Shown: positions 1-14,500 of the stretch, in pieces
How positions within the stretch are numbered: position 1 is the first letter of the stretch
Layout of the letters: every line of letters begins with the position of its first letter
DNA from: Ianthella basta
Lineage: Eukaryota; Porifera; Demospongiae; Verongiida; Ianthellidae
Length of the DNA: 64,000 nt
Direction: 5' to 3'
NCBI GenBank assembly: GCA_964019415.1
Contig: OZ025876.1
Coordinates: 2,999,772 to 3,063,771 of the forward strand
Translations under genes and position numbers: made by a program
The notes under the pieces: model-generated
What the model saw: only the letters and a program-made list of their open reading frames with translations
Databases searched by the model: none
Told to the model about the DNA's origin: nothing

Positions 1-921
1 CCGGATTGTTGCTGTACCCTATTTATTGACGAAACAAGTAAGCCGGGCGACCTGTGCATCGTATCGTATGTTATAGCGCCACAATTGTTATCACAGCTGC
101 AGGGATCTACGGGATTTAGACACCCGGTATCTAAATGATTTAGATCCCGCGCGAAATACAAGAGAAAGTCTACGAGTTTTAGAAACATCGCTTAGAACGC
201 CTGTTACCATGGTAACGGGATCTATGTAATAGTTAAATGCTGACCAAGAGGTGTCTCTGAGATTTAGAGCACGAGGCACGAGGGCGCGAAGCGCCCGAGT
301 GCCGAGTGGTCTAAATCTTCAGAGACACCGATTGGTCAGCATTTAAGTGTTATAGATCCAATGATTGGTCAAGGAGCGGCAGCGAATCAGTTTACGTACT
401 CGTTCTTGCGTCATCACGCGTCTACAGAAGTAGTTAGCTACTCTTGACAATGGCGGAGAAAACGTCGGGTCTAAAGTTTGGTTGTTCATCTCGCAGCGGA
501 CGTTTCCTACAGGTCGGCAGGGGATGCGGCGCGTCATCTAAGCGTAAGCTTACTCACTGTCAGCCACAGCGTTTCCCATAGCCGTGTACGTAGCTACCAA
601 AGCCTGTTCCCCGCGTAGCTTGTAACCAGCTGCAGTTCCAATTTCTTGGCTCTGGTTCGTAGCCGGATAGTTGCTGTACCCTATTTATCGACGAAACAAG
701 TAAGCCGGGCGACCTGTGCATCGTATCGTATGTTATAAGCCGGGCGACCTGTGCATCGTATCGTATGTTATGGCGCTACAATTGTTATCACAGCTGCAGG
801 GATCTACGGGATTTAGACACCCGGTATCTAAATGATTTAGATCCCGCGCGAAATACAAGAGAAAGTCTACGAGTTTTAGAAACATCGCATAGAACGCCCG
901 TTACCATGGTAACGGGATCTA
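1..921. repeat. Duplicated repeat block with a palindromic element between the copies
   Basis: A segment at 1-226 recurs at about 663-921 in the same orientation with few differences; both copies end in a motif reading ACCATGGTAACGGGATCTAT. The second copy carries an extra tandem copy of about 36 bases (roughly 701-771). Between the copies, 236-347 forms an imperfect palindrome whose arms start AATGCTGACCAAGAGGTGTC and return near 325-347. A related element lies at 41505-41813. No coding potential is visible; this is non-autonomous repeat DNA of unknown family. Confidence 0.6.
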
Positions 922-957
922 TTATTGTATGGAAAGATGCATAGTATGATACCCTAT

Positions 958-1285
958 CAGTGGCGTAGGAAGCGGGGGGGCGCGGGGGGCTGGCGCCCCC
1001 CTGAACGCCAGAAATGGGGGGCTGTGCCCCCCTAAAAATATGCCAAATTGTTTTATAACTTGCCCCATTTAGTCACTATTCTGTTGTACTGGACTGAATT
1101 CTGAACTTGTAGAACGCCCGGCAGTATAGTCTCGCTTATCTAGCCAGTCCAGCCCCTAGTGCACGTCCCGCACAACAATCCTACTCCATTTTGTATTGCG
1201 CAAGGGGCAGGTGTTGCGCAATAAGTGAAAAATTTTCCTAGCGCTACAGCCCCCCTTTACTGAAACTACTTCCTACGCCCCTGCC
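958..1285. mobile_element. Probable MITE with short inverted ends
   Basis: The segment opens with GGCGTAGGAAGCGGGG and closes with the near-inverse CTTCCTACGCCCCTG, giving short terminal inverted repeats around about 320 bases with a G-rich then C-rich left part. There is no ORF. This is typical of a non-autonomous DNA transposon; the family is not identified. Confidence 0.45.
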
Positions 1286-2568
1286 TATGCTATAATGCAA
1301 GTAGTCTAGTTACTTATCTAATCACTGTCCAATTTGCAAACTATGAAACGCTGTGTTGACATCATATATAAAATGTATAACAAAATATAATATTCTACAG
1401 ATATAGTATATATTCTAGTTTGACTTTGGGTTGGGCGCACAATAAATCAGTCAAACATTAGAATAGTTCTTAAATTGACTGCATGGTTTGTGTTGTCGAG
1501 ATAATGGCTGCACATGTTTATCAGAAGCAATACAAGGTTTATAAGTGTATTGGCATGGGCATGGATACAGCTGTGAACTTTGTTATATAACATAATATTA
1601 TGATTATGATGTGCAAATTTGAACCAGCAACCCCAGGCTTCTGGTGAAAGTGATATTGCATAGAGAATATTAATATTGCAGTCCTCTAACTACATATAAG
1701 GACACAGACACTGTCCCATGACGAATTGTTGCAATGTTCTGTTGATCTATCCCCCATTGATACCAGCCCATGGCTGAAGGGGTCACCTTTAATAATAACA
1801 ATAACAATAACAATAACAATAACAATCGTCTTGGACAATTATTGCAATATGCATCACATGAACTCTAACCCAGACATACTATTTATCATACCTGTTAACA
1901 CTGTGCAACATATCTCACCAGCTCACACATAGAGGTGGTCCTCAACTGACCGACTTCAGCCACCTCCCTGCTGAAGATGATCATTGGGAGAAGTGAGACA
2001 ACCAGAAAGACCATCAAGTTAGCTAAATGTGATAAGTGAGTGCACTGTGGGCAATGTATAGCTGTGATGGTGACAGACAAGTACACACACATGACATTGT
2101 ATTATTCTACACTGTGTGAATGCACGTATGCAATGCCTCCATAGCTACAGCTATATAGCCAAATCCCACCTTCCATTGCCGTGACCAATACCATCAAAAT
2201 ATGTTTCTATTACAGCTACTTTGCAGATTAACAGTTGTATCTTATGGTCTTGCAGTGGTTTCTTCATCACTCACTGCTAGCTAGCTAGCTATGCCTGAAG
2301 TGAGAAGGTAAATGATTTAACATGACTCGTAGCGATTTCAGCATGCTTTTAGCAATTTCGGCGAAATACCGGTGCACCGTGTAGGTCACCCGATCGTAGT
2401 CTATCGAGCTAGACTTCTTTCGCGTTTCCGCGTAACCGGAAGTAACGGCAGGGCGAAAGAGGTCTAGCTCGATAGACCCTCGATTATCTATGGATAGACT
2501 AACCCGATCGATGTCGTTACAAATCCCATTTCGGGAATTCATTAGAGAGATGTGAGACTAGGTGCGAG
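1286..2568. other. Upstream region of the ankyrin gene
   Basis: AT-rich non-coding DNA with an AATAAC-type microsatellite near 1792-1827 and a perfect-looking foldback at 2399-2477. No convincing exon is seen on either strand. It should hold the promoter of the gene starting at 2569, but no TATA box or other element can be assigned with confidence. Confidence 0.4.
2399..2477. repeat. Foldback (hairpin) element just upstream of the ankyrin gene start
   Basis: Two 25-base arms, 2399-2423 and 2453-2477, are reverse complements with a single mismatch and are separated by a 29-base loop. It lies about 90 bases before the start codon at 2569, so it would fall in the promoter or 5' UTR. It is probably a small MITE; a regulatory role is possible but only inferred from position. 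Confidence 0.6.
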
Positions 2569-5500
2569 ATGTCTCTTTATTCCATAATTTCCCGTCTTTG
2601 GAGCGTTCGTCGACAGTTGGAAGAAGTCTTTGAACGCCCCAAAGGGGCGAAGAGCCGCTTGGAAGTTGATCGATTGCTCGACCCAGTACGGAAGACTATT
2701 GATCTCGAGTTGAAGGAAGATGTGCTCTATGGCGGCGACAGTGCACTTTCGGAGGTCTCACGGGGCAGCGTGCCGCTAGACTACGGGCTTCAGATTGGTG
2801 TGGATGAGTTGTGAGTGTCATACACCTAATATCAATGCAATGAGAAGTGTACGTAGTTTCCTCTTTTTAGTCTTTTAGACCTGTTGACCTGCCATGGCCA
2901 ATCCCTCGTGCTCTGTATTTCTGCAGGGATCTGAGCAGCCGTGGGTTATTCTCAGAACTACCATGGCCAGATTCCACCAACAAGGTATGGCGCGCGTACA
3001 ACGGGGGGTCTGGTAGGCAGATCAATCAGGTTGCAGAAGCAAGCTTTTGTGGCTTAATAACGATATCCATCGATGTTGGACAAGAGAACTTACTGATGTC
3101 AGGAAAGAAGCATTTTCAGCTATTAAGGAGTTGTGCATGTACATTGGTTACAGGTTCACAGTGTACGTATCAGAATGAGCAGTGAAGTGAAATGGGGTAC
3201 TGTAACCCAGTGACTCAGCTGCGCATGGGCTACACAGTCAGATGTGAAATGCAGCTCCAATGAGCAGCAACTTCACCTGTTCACTCATTGAGGACATATT
3301 CCAGTATATCATGCATCTACAGTGACCACAGCTGGCTCACTTAAGTGTGCCGTCAACTTTGACGTACCCAATGGTCTATAGTCTGGCACAGCCAAGCCCT
3401 CCTTTCCTGCCTCCATTTTCTCGATGACATCATCACAAGGCAGGAATGGGGTCTTGTATATAACTCAATGTTGCCAGTTCTGACTATGCTTAGGCTACTA
3501 CTTTACGTTTTAAATCAACATTCCTTTAGGTGATAAATGAATAGCACAGCACAAGAGAGGCCAGTGGGCTAACGACCACAGCTGAGTGGTGGTTGATGAA
3601 TCCACGCACTCCATGGCAACCCAGGAATGTGTCAGGCCCACATAGCTAGAGTACCATTTAGTAGACTCCGCCCACCTAAAGGTTTCAGGTAGGTGGAGGT
3701 TACAAAGGGGCAGTCTGGCTATGTGTGTGAGACAATAGGGACTGTGAAATCTGACCAGACCCATCTCCAACCACGATTGTAAAATAAAGTCATTAAGAAA
3801 TAAGGGTTGGATATGCGATTAAATGTTGTCTATAGTATTGTAGAACTGTTACATGTGTATGAACAGTGTGTGCATGCTCGTGTACCCTTATCTTGTGCTT
3901 ACCTTGTGTTGCTGTACGTATTAGTGTTGTGATGTCATAATTGGTTTTGTATGCGCATGCGCAGTGCTTTTGACCTCAGATTTGGAGGGAGTCAATAATT
4001 GTGTTCCGTGTTACTGTTCGACCCGTGTCCGCCTTGCGAAACGCAGCGCACCAGTTACAGTATAAACACCAGTTTCATGCTGGTTCATGTCCATTTTGTT
4101 CACAAGATTTCGTGATGACGTAGAATAGCTATAGCTATTTGTAGTGACATTGACATGTTTATATACTTTTTAAGATGGTCTATGTACCATGCATGGTGAC
4201 ACGTATGAAAGATAACGTTCGGAACTACACATGGTAAGGAAACAAGGGGGAAAGGGAAAAATGGCAGTGAACTGGACCAGCACCTCCAGATCTTTAGCCG
4301 ACCCTTTAGCAGCCGGGTCACTGGTCACCGCCAACAGCCACTGATACATTCTCTCCTTATATATCGATGTAGCTACATACATTCTGAAGCCAATTTGTAG
4401 ATCTTTGCTTATGGGAGTGGGGAATGTATACGCACTTGTGGTCCACGTTGCCTGTACTGTTCCTTTGTGGGTGCTGGTGTGTGGCATATCTTACAACCAG
4501 CCAACCAAACCTGTATAAACTTCAGCCTGTTTCCAGTCTCAGAAGTTGATTAGCTGATGCAATTCAATCCTGTTTACTTATTCCCTGGGCTGCTTTGGTT
4601 GTCTGTACTAGGTGGAGTGTGGAGTTTTGAAGGCAGCGGCTGAAGGAAGGTGGGAGGAGATCCAGCAGGTGTTCTACACACCTAGTCAAGAAGCAGTAGT
4701 GCTGAATGTGAGGAACAAGGTGATTTGGACAGAACAATGCATGCAGTCCTTGTCTTTACTGGTGAGTTTTGAATTTTTGTGCACTTTCTTGTTCAATGCA
4801 GTTTGGCTGGAATCTGCTTCACACTGCTGCCTTCCATGGCCACTTGAATTTGGTAAAGAAGCTCATCAAGGTGTGCAAGCTTTCCCCAGAAGCGCTGAGC
4901 AAGGTACATCCAGATGAACTGCTTGCATACATGCCTACTAGGAGACACATGGACTTTATATTAACATACATATTATGGCAATGCAATGCCATTAACGTTT
5001 CACCGTCCATATATGGTGTGTTCTCTGCACTCAACTGACATTGTGTGTTGTCCTTTCCATCTGGTAGCACCACTGGACACCACTTTTTGCAGCAGCATGG
5101 TCTGGTTGGAAGGAAGTTGTTGAATACCTTCTAAAAGTCCAGCACTGCAGCATTGCGGTCACAGATGTGGTACGTTGCTAGGAACTTACAAAAAGTTTGT
5201 TGTATATTGTGTTGGCCTTTGTTATTTCATGCCATTGTACCGTCTATTCCCTGTCCCTGCCGTGCTTGCAGGATGGCCACACTCTCCTCCATGCTGCTGT
5301 GAGAAGTGGTAACCTTCAGCTTGTACAGTGGTTTGTAAAGGTGTATGATCCAGTACCCACTGTCACTAAGGTTTGCCACATACTTTCTACTTTCATATTC
5401 ATAAACTTGCTTGATCGGAATGTGCATGTTTGATGTGCTCCTAGCACAGTATAATTTAGCTGTTTAGCTATGTGATCATGCTTGTTGTAGTGCAAATGTT

Positions 5501-8500
5501 TACCATACTTGTCTGAATAATGTCTGAGGCCTGGGCCTCTATTTCCTTCAAGAGATTTTTGAGCCAGCTTCTATTCAGGCCCAGCCTAAATTGTACATCT
5601 GTGCAAAATGGACTGATTCCTAGCCATGTTCCATATAAACAATCTGTGATAACACATGGCTACCATTGAAATCCACACACACAGAGCTCTTTCTTGAAGG
5701 TGCAAGTTCTCAGAAGTCGCCAAGCTCACTATTTGGTCTGGTCCAGCGACACCCATCTCCCTTGCAGTGGCTCTTTCGCAACTCTTCTACATTCGCTCTA
5801 TAGCTTTAGCTTCAGAAATAGCACATGTACAGTACGCTTTCTTTTGAGCATCACTACTGCAGCAGGACTCCAATCGATCACCACACATCATGCTGCATTC
5901 AATTCGTACCTACAGCATGCACCTCAGATGCTGAAGATCCCCCATTGGGTCGTCCATTCATACCAGCCTTGGGCTGATAAGAATAATAATAATAATAATG
6001 ATAATAAAGATTGCCGGTGTATGTATTTCAAACTCTCAGCTTCAATTCGAACTCTGCCTCTATTCAAGACCCAGCCTCTATTAGATTCAGTACTTGGACC
6101 CTGGCCTCTGTTTGAGCCCGGCTTCTATATGGACAAATATGGTAAATAAGCATACAGATACCTGTACCTGCAACATGTTTAACTTCTGACCGTACTTGAA
6201 AGATACACAAATGGCCTTTGATGGTACACACAAGTCATGGCTGCAGCCAGCCTTAATAGTATGCCATGATGGCCAGCATCCGTATATTATTGATTTCCAT
6301 CTATTAGAATGCTGAGAATACTAGTTCACCAGCTCGCACTTTCGGAACTATCTTATTAAAATGCACTTTGTGATTCTTCAGTTTTTGACCCATGGTTCCA
6401 AACATACGTGATAAAAAGTAATAATACACAATGCACACAGGACTACCCAACAATGTGCATGCAGTACTCCATCAGTGAGAAGGTAAAAGTCCATTCAGGC
6501 TACCAAGTGCTGTGCCTGCATGGGCCTGAGCCGTAGAAGCCTAGATCTGCACTGTTGGAGCATTTCCTCTGCTCTGCCATGCTGCGCCTGAATGCAATTG
6601 GCGGACAATTGTGTTTGCATTGGGGGCTTGTTGTGTTAAACATGCATTTTCCCTGAGGGAGCAGTGGAAAGGGTCCAGGCCACACAGCCTCAATCAATAA
6701 AGTCAGCAAATTGATCGACTCGTCTCAGTTGGCAAGCGTGCGCTGAAAGGATAAGTGATGGCAAGGAATCCTTAAATTTCCCTCAAGTTTAATTTGCCAT
6801 CTCACCAATAGCCTGTGCTGCAGGGCGGCCAAAGTCCATTCATTATTAATATTGCATTAATTATTCTATGGTTTCACCCTTGTACTTTGCAACTTGCACT
6901 GGATATACAAGTATAGTGAAATCTCAAATAGAGTCTTGATCATTGGCCTCACTTCACTCGCTAACGCTTGCCCCTTGTCAAATATGGAGTAGTGTAAAAA
7001 GAGTAGTACAGTCAAGCTGAAATTTGGTTTAAAGTTCCTGCATTTTTTAAAGTCATCCCCATATCTACAAGATGGGGTAAACATTGTGTTTGGTTCACTC
7101 TTCCGGTTTTGCTACCAAATGTTGAAGATATCACAGCAACTGGGGAGTAAACTAAAGTGGTTGGCGCTTTCACCACTGGACTCCACACAGACAATTCTGT
7201 GCCTACTGGGCTTTTCAGAGATAGTCATCAGAATGTTCCTAATTAGCTCTGATTTGTTAAATGCTCCAATTTTAACAACAGGCTGGGAATGCATCCAAAG
7301 GGTGGGTACTCATCTAATAGCTGTAATGTGCTGTTTGTCTTTTTGTGCCACCACTTTCCTTCAGGATGGAGGTAGTCTGTTGACTCCTGCAGCTGCATCA
7401 GGCAACATATCACTTTTTGAATGGCTGGTGGATAGGTATAAGTTGATCCCCAACAAGTGGAGTGAGGTGAGCTATGTACTGGTAATATCACCTATGTATT
7501 TATGTGTTGTGTGTGATTTCCATGGAGTATCGTCTAAGTAGCTCAAATGTGAGCGTGCATGTGCATAGCTGTTTCTTTTTTGGTTGATTCCACACATTAG
7601 AATGGTCTTCAGCACCCACTACACAGTGCAGCAATGTATGGACGCTTGCAGCTTGTTCAGCACCTCATGCAGAAGTACTCATGTGATGTGTACTGCAAAG
7701 ACAAGGTTTGTATTGCAAAGGTGTACTGTTGCTGCATGTATAAAATGTATATAGGTACTGCACATATCTGGTGAGCAAATCATGTAGTAGTGATTACGTG
7801 TTTGGCATGCATGTACAATTTGATCACGTATGTTGGAAGTCTCTTCTATTGATGTTTGGCAAATGTAGGTGTAATGTACATTAGAGCTCCTATTATGGCA
7901 TAATAGTATTTGATGTGTTACAGACATATGTTCACTTCTTCAGAATGGGAAGACTCTCCTCCACTGTGCTGCATCTGGTGGAAATAAGGAGATGATTGAG
8001 TGGTTGATAGCACAGTACAAATTGGAAGTTAACGCAAAGATAGAGGTATCATTATATGTACCTTCATGTATTACTGGTGTTAGGAACAAATCACTCTTTA
8101 CCCAAGTTGACTCTGTTCATGTACAATGTGCTGCATGTGCCAGTGGACTCCTTTAATTGTGGTGAATCTCCTTGACCTCATGCAAGAAGTTGTAGAATGT
8201 TGCCATCATTATCATATTCTGTGTATTCCTTTGGGTACGCTAGTTCTACACACTTGTCTCTTTCATAGGACATGCGGCAGTGGCAGACCCCACTGTTTCA
8301 GTTTGTCCATGCATGGTGCCTGCAACACACAGTTGATTAAGCAACCTAGTTTACACACAGTTTGTTGCAATACTTACTGATGTTTCACTACCTCCGTCAA
8401 GCCCAATAGGGCAGTGTCTGTAAATGGCACTGGATGTCACCTCAATCTTCATGGGTGGCATTGGCATGCAAGGCTGTCTGCATCTTTGCCACCTACCTCA

Positions 8501-11500
8501 GAGAAAAGTGTGAACATGCTGGACAATTTCTTAATGTGCACTGCCATTTTAACTCAGAACTGGGGTTACAGCACAGATTTTATAATCTGTGCCTACTGTT
8601 TTTAAGTATATGCCACCAGATTATTGTTGTCACTGTTGTGTGGGCCACGTTATGTGATCCTCAGTGTATTTGCATGCTGTGAGACTCCATACTGTAGATA
8701 CCTGCACATGTTCTGTCACATCAGTTGACTGCATTTCCAGTAGTACACCAGCATTGACTGTGATGTACTGTATTAATGATGTCCTACCCAATCCTCAGGA
8801 TGGTCATACTCCACTGATGCTGGCAGCTTGGGGTGGTCACCTTCCAGTGGCCCGACTCCTAGTGGAGACATACCACTGTGATGTGAATGTGGAAAACAAT
8901 ATAGTGAGTGGTAGGAGTTAATGGGAGGAGTGAGCAAGCACTCAACTCAATGGTGAAGAGATTGGTTGTTATTTGGAGGAGTGATTGCATGTATGCAATT
9001 TGCATGGATAGACGTACTGTTCCACACAACACATACATGTTCTGAACCTGAAATCTGTGGTTAATCTCAACAGTTCTCGCAATTTGAGAGAGATAAACAA
9101 TTTGTATAATTATGATTACCAATTTGCTAACATTGACAATGGAAATAGTCTGTGAATTAATGCACACCTTTAGTAGCAAAAGAAATATTAACAACAATGT
9201 CTACTCACATGTTATATTGGTATCCATGTCAATTTCTTCATGGTGGGAGCCAGTGCAGTAAGTTGTTTGGTCCTAGAGATCATATACACTGATATGCCCA
9301 ACTACTGTTTTACCCAGATGTGTTTACAGTGTTTTTGCTTTCCGTGTTTATTTGCTCGTTATCTGTCTCTTTTCTCCAACTTCACTTAGCATATGTATGT
9401 GGTGGTTAATTGCAGTAAGCTACGGCAGAGGCAAGATTAGTAGAAGGGTATTCACTGGATACTATGCCTACCAGCCTGCTACACCAGTATTCCATGATCT
9501 CTCAGCAGGCTGGGGGACCAATGTCCTACTGATGGCAACCAGTGATCACCTCACCCCCTGGTGGGGAGGTGATCACTGGTTGCCATTGATAGTAATTTGG
9601 TCCCCCAGCCAGCTCATATCCAGTGATTACTCTTTATGTACTCTATTGCATGGGTATAAGTAGGTTTTATCTTGTACTAGTACTGGCAAGCCCTCTGCAG
9701 TAAACACTGTTTAATAGGAAGCTAACTTACCACTGTAGTTTGACCCATATACATGACATATACAGTCTTCTTTACTAATCCTTTCAGGGAAGCAGCATCA
9801 TTTGGCTGATGTACCTTCTTTCGATTCTGATTTCACTACACATCATAACACCCCTCATTGCTTCTTCATCATCTGTCTCTGACTCTGTATTAATATCACG
9901 CTTATCTGGCAAGATCTTTAGTGTCATCCACGTAAACACCCGTATTTTGTCCTGTCATTTTAACAAACCATCCATGCTTGTTCCAAGTCTCTGGATGTAC
10001 TTGTAGCCAGTGAGACAGGGCTGGATGAATCATTACCATCTGGGCCATTCAGGCATGGAGGAGGGATTACTGTATTCATCACTGAATAGCATAGCATCAA
10101 GTTGAGCAGCAGTGCCAAGGATAGCAGTGGTCTAGAGTATATGTGGCTGGAAGTTCCACTGCAACTTGCATGGACACTTTTATCTCCCACCCTCAACTCC
10201 CTAAAGCTCTGTTGACAATCTTTTTTTTATTCCATCGAACAGTCAATGGTTACTCACAGGCATATACAGTATGTCTGAGGTGATCTTAACATTGACAATT
10301 CGTCTGTCTCACATCCTTTCAGTAAGTCACTACTCTCCTTATTGAAGCCCACAATCTCCTCCAGCCCATCCCTTCAGCTACTCCTCATGTCAGTCTTAGA
10401 TCATTTCCCCGTCTCTCCAGATATGCAAATTCATGAATCAACTGTCCTCGATGATGCATTTTCTGACCATGCACTTAACCTATTTCTCCTAGCATCAAGT
10501 GACATAAACCAGTAAGGACTCTTCCCTTGGTTATTTGATCCTTAAAAACCTTTGATGCTCATCACCTCAAACAGGATCTTGCACCTTGGTCTCTTATGGA
10601 CAGGTTGGATTTTTGTTCCTCCACATCCAAAGCTGATTGGGACTCATGCAAACACCAGAGAATTCTAATCTGCAGGAAGCAATGCAAACCAAACATGACT
10701 GCCAGACTTTGCGGGACTTGGACAAACGAAACTGTCGCCGGAGCTTATTGTGTAGGTCCATCTCATGACCACTTCCTCTACCTTATTGCTTCTGGTACCC
10801 ATCTATCTGCCCTCTGGAAAGTTTGAAATCTGCTTAAATGACCTACACCAAGGTCAGAAATTTGGCCAGCACCTCCCTTGCACTCAGTTAAAGCTAGCCA
10901 CTAATTTCACTTCACTTCGAATCAGGTAGAGTTAATTACTTGCCATTTTTTGATCCACCAACTCTTGGACTGCTACATTGTGACAGTCATCTTCTTCAGA
11001 TCACTGAGCTAATTCTTCTTGGGTAAGAGAAGGCCTTGCTGAATCTTAAGACTAACAAATGTACTTGTCCTGATGGTATTCCTGAGTTTGTCCTTAATTC
11101 ATATGCTGAGGCCATCTCACACCAGTTTGCTCTATTATCATGCCTCAATAGCTTCATCCTCATTTCCGAGCAGTTGGAAGAGTGCCCACATTGAACAAGT
11201 CCACAATGGTAGAGACAAGACTTCCCTTTCAGCTGCCACCCCATCTCCCTGCTGCTAGTTCTAAGTAAATGCCTGAAACAAAGTGTGCATGCAGGCAACT
11301 CACATACGCATCATCTCAGTGACTAATTCACCCCTTTCAGTCAGGCTTCCAACCAGGCCACTCCACGGCCACTGCCACTTCACCACTGCATCCGTGGTCT
11401 CTCTCTATGGAATACACTCCCTGCATGGTGAAACCCAATCAGCCCCCTCTCTCATACAGATACTTCTGTAACCTAGCTACACCATTTCTGTGATCTTCAC

Positions 11501-14500
11501 ATGTGATACTTGTTTTAATTCTTCAATAAGTCTTGTCTTTGTATATTGCCTTACTATAATTATACTGCTCTCACTCGAATTTGACATTATTTTACAACAG
11601 GAATGCTGCATCCATCAGGGTGGGTTTTCATGTAGGTCCTGGGAACAAGGTACAGACAGACACACAATACAACATGAGATCATAGTAATAATAAATAATT
11701 ATTGAGTAAATCAGTGAAATTGTATTTCTTAGATCATTAGTGCATGTCTGAAGGATGATGATCTCGAGCTTTGCTTTGATCTTACATCTTGTGGCAGCCG
11801 GTTGCAGTGGTAGGCACCCTAGGCCTGGTACTCAAAGACTGTCTAAATGTGTTTGTACGAAGGGTGGGGGATGTGTAGTTTGTCTCCTCCTCTGCCGGTA
11901 GAGAGCCCATTTGGTGCACTCTATAATACCATAGTGGAGTTATCACACCCCACAATAGGTAGTTGTAGATTCACCCAATGGAATTAAGCCAGTTTGAAAC
12001 AGTGACAGAATTTCCCTTGCCTTAGTTCAAAATGGCTTGCTAAGGTAAAAATTACATACAACTGACACAGTTTTAGCCGCTGTAGAAGTAGTCTCAAGGT
12101 AAGGTCAGTCTGTTGGAGAGTATAGGTATGGTTTAGCTTCTCACATTGTGCCTAGGCCGGCCTATTTTAGCAAAAGACCATAATACTATCATTGTATCAT
12201 TTACATAGATATATGGGTGATCAGCCACTTTTGCTGTGAAAGTAGTAGGGGAGGGGCTTCAGACCCCTCTGCCCCTCCCCCTGCTTTTAGACTCCTACAC
12301 CTATGGTTATATATACACCACTAATCAGGGTCATGGTCAGGGAAACTTATTTCCCAGTTAAAATAAGATTCCCTGACCCCAACCCTGACACTGACTATTG
12401 GTGTATGCATAATTGTAACTTGCACTGTATAATTATAATGGATTCATGTTTACTATGCAAGCTTCCCTCTAGTATAAGTATATGTACATGTACGTAAGTC
12501 CTCATGAAAATTTACTGGCATGCCTCATGCAAAACTGGTGAGGTGTTTGGTTGGTACTGCTACTGGCCACAGAGAGTGCATGCCGTGCCAGTGTGGGGTT
12601 TATCTATTGGCATACTGCATGGTGCTTTTGACCACCCCTCACCCTGTCACACCATTGTAGCAGTGACCAATGTGATGTGATGTGGGGTGTGAGTGACTGG
12701 TGAGAGCGGGTATTGGAGGAGGCAGCTTGTGAATTCCTGTATGTATATAAGTGTGTGGATACCATTTGATTGCTCTTTGCTGTAGTCATGGACACCAGTG
12801 ATGTATGCTGCACGGTATGACCACCTCCCTGTACTGAAGATGTTGGTGGAACATGGGGCAGATGTGCTTCACAAGGCACAAGTGAGTAAACATTTGAGTG
12901 GTGCCCACAAACTATTGCAGCGTTTAACTCATGGTCCCAACCTTGTGTGCAGGCTTCAGCCACTGCCCTTCATGTTGCTGCATATGGTGGATCCCTTGAG
13001 TGTGTTGAGTACCTGTTGACCCTCTTTCAAGAGAAGAATTTTGTGATGAATGATCGTGGCTGGACATGCCTTCACTATGCAGTTGTAGGTGGTAGCCTCC
13101 CAGTGATGAGGTACCTCGTGGACCAGTGTGGATTTGACCTCAACATGAGAGATGTGGTGAGTTATGTAGTGGTACATTACAATACATTGTATAATAAGAA
13201 TTTTTCTTCAAAATCAAATTGGACTAAGGAATGCCTTGCTTTCTTGCTTCTTTCTGCTGGCCATTCCTAAATCCCTTTAATCTTTTTAAAAATATTTTCA
13301 TTACACTGGTAGTCTGTATAATTTTTGCATAATCAAAGGACTATAGCTACGTAAAATTAATTTATGAACTGACTACCCAAGTTTTAAGCCAATCAAGGTG
13401 GTTCAGAATACAGTCTACTACACTGCCATATATGTATGTACGTGTGATTTCAATTGTCTAGCAGAGCTCAGACCCTTTCCCTTTATGTCCGTATGCAAAT
13501 CCTTGTACATGATTTGGGTCCATACGTAGGTGCACTGCATCATGACTGGGAGTCCAAACATTTAGTGTGAAAGAGGTGAATAAGAACAAAGGGGGCCAGA
13601 GCAGCCTGCACCACTCTTCTAGTACATGTACTCTAGGCCAGCCTTGGGTGCACCGCCGACTCTCCTTTCATGTTCTTTGCCACTACTATTTGGTTAGTTT
13701 CACCAAAGCATGCTAACACTTTCAGACAGGAGTATATAGCCTTTTTTTATAAAGAACATTCCTAGTTTGACATCACAAGTGTGACATCTGATTGTGTACA
13801 CAATAGGCCTAGTACACAAATGCATGATGTCATTTGTGCACATTCAGGTATTGTATGCATACACAAACCCTGCACAAACGTATAATCACACTCTGATATG
13901 TACACAATAGTCAGAAGGCCGGTGCACTGTGCACAAACTAGCATGAAGTAGCACTCTAATTTGTATGTACACATTCATTGAAAGCCTATGCCCCAAGAGT
14001 AGTTCACAACACACACTGAGGACACTACCTAATGTTATAGTGCTCCATGTGGAAGCAGTGTACCATTACATGGCTGTACTGTCCCACAGTCCCACTCTGA
14101 CATATTGTAGCCATCTCACTATAGTGGTCACTCACACTTGCTGAGTACCAAGTGTAATAAAGTACTAATAGTTGCACTTGTATTTTCTGTGAAACCTTAA
14201 TACATATTACATGTTACTGCACAGGCATTCTATCCTTCTCACTTGCACAACAACACGACCCACTGAATTGTACAGTGTGGAATATGATGCACAGTATAAG
14301 TAACACTGATACTCGCACATTATTTCAAGTCTGTTTACCAGCTGTAACCCTGCATGTATGTGGCCTATGTTTTTTCGCAAAGGTAATGTCATGTCTACTG
14401 ACCTTTCTTCAGAATGGCCAGGACTGCTTCCTGTCGGCATGTGAGATGGGCCATCAAGAGATAGTCTGTGAACTGCTCACTAAAGACAAAGTGGACCGGA

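Noticed and set aside
5694-6149. 151-codon open frame in ankyrin intron 6
   Set aside because: Low complexity at its end from an AAT microsatellite, no domain, and flanked by in-phase exons that splice across it.
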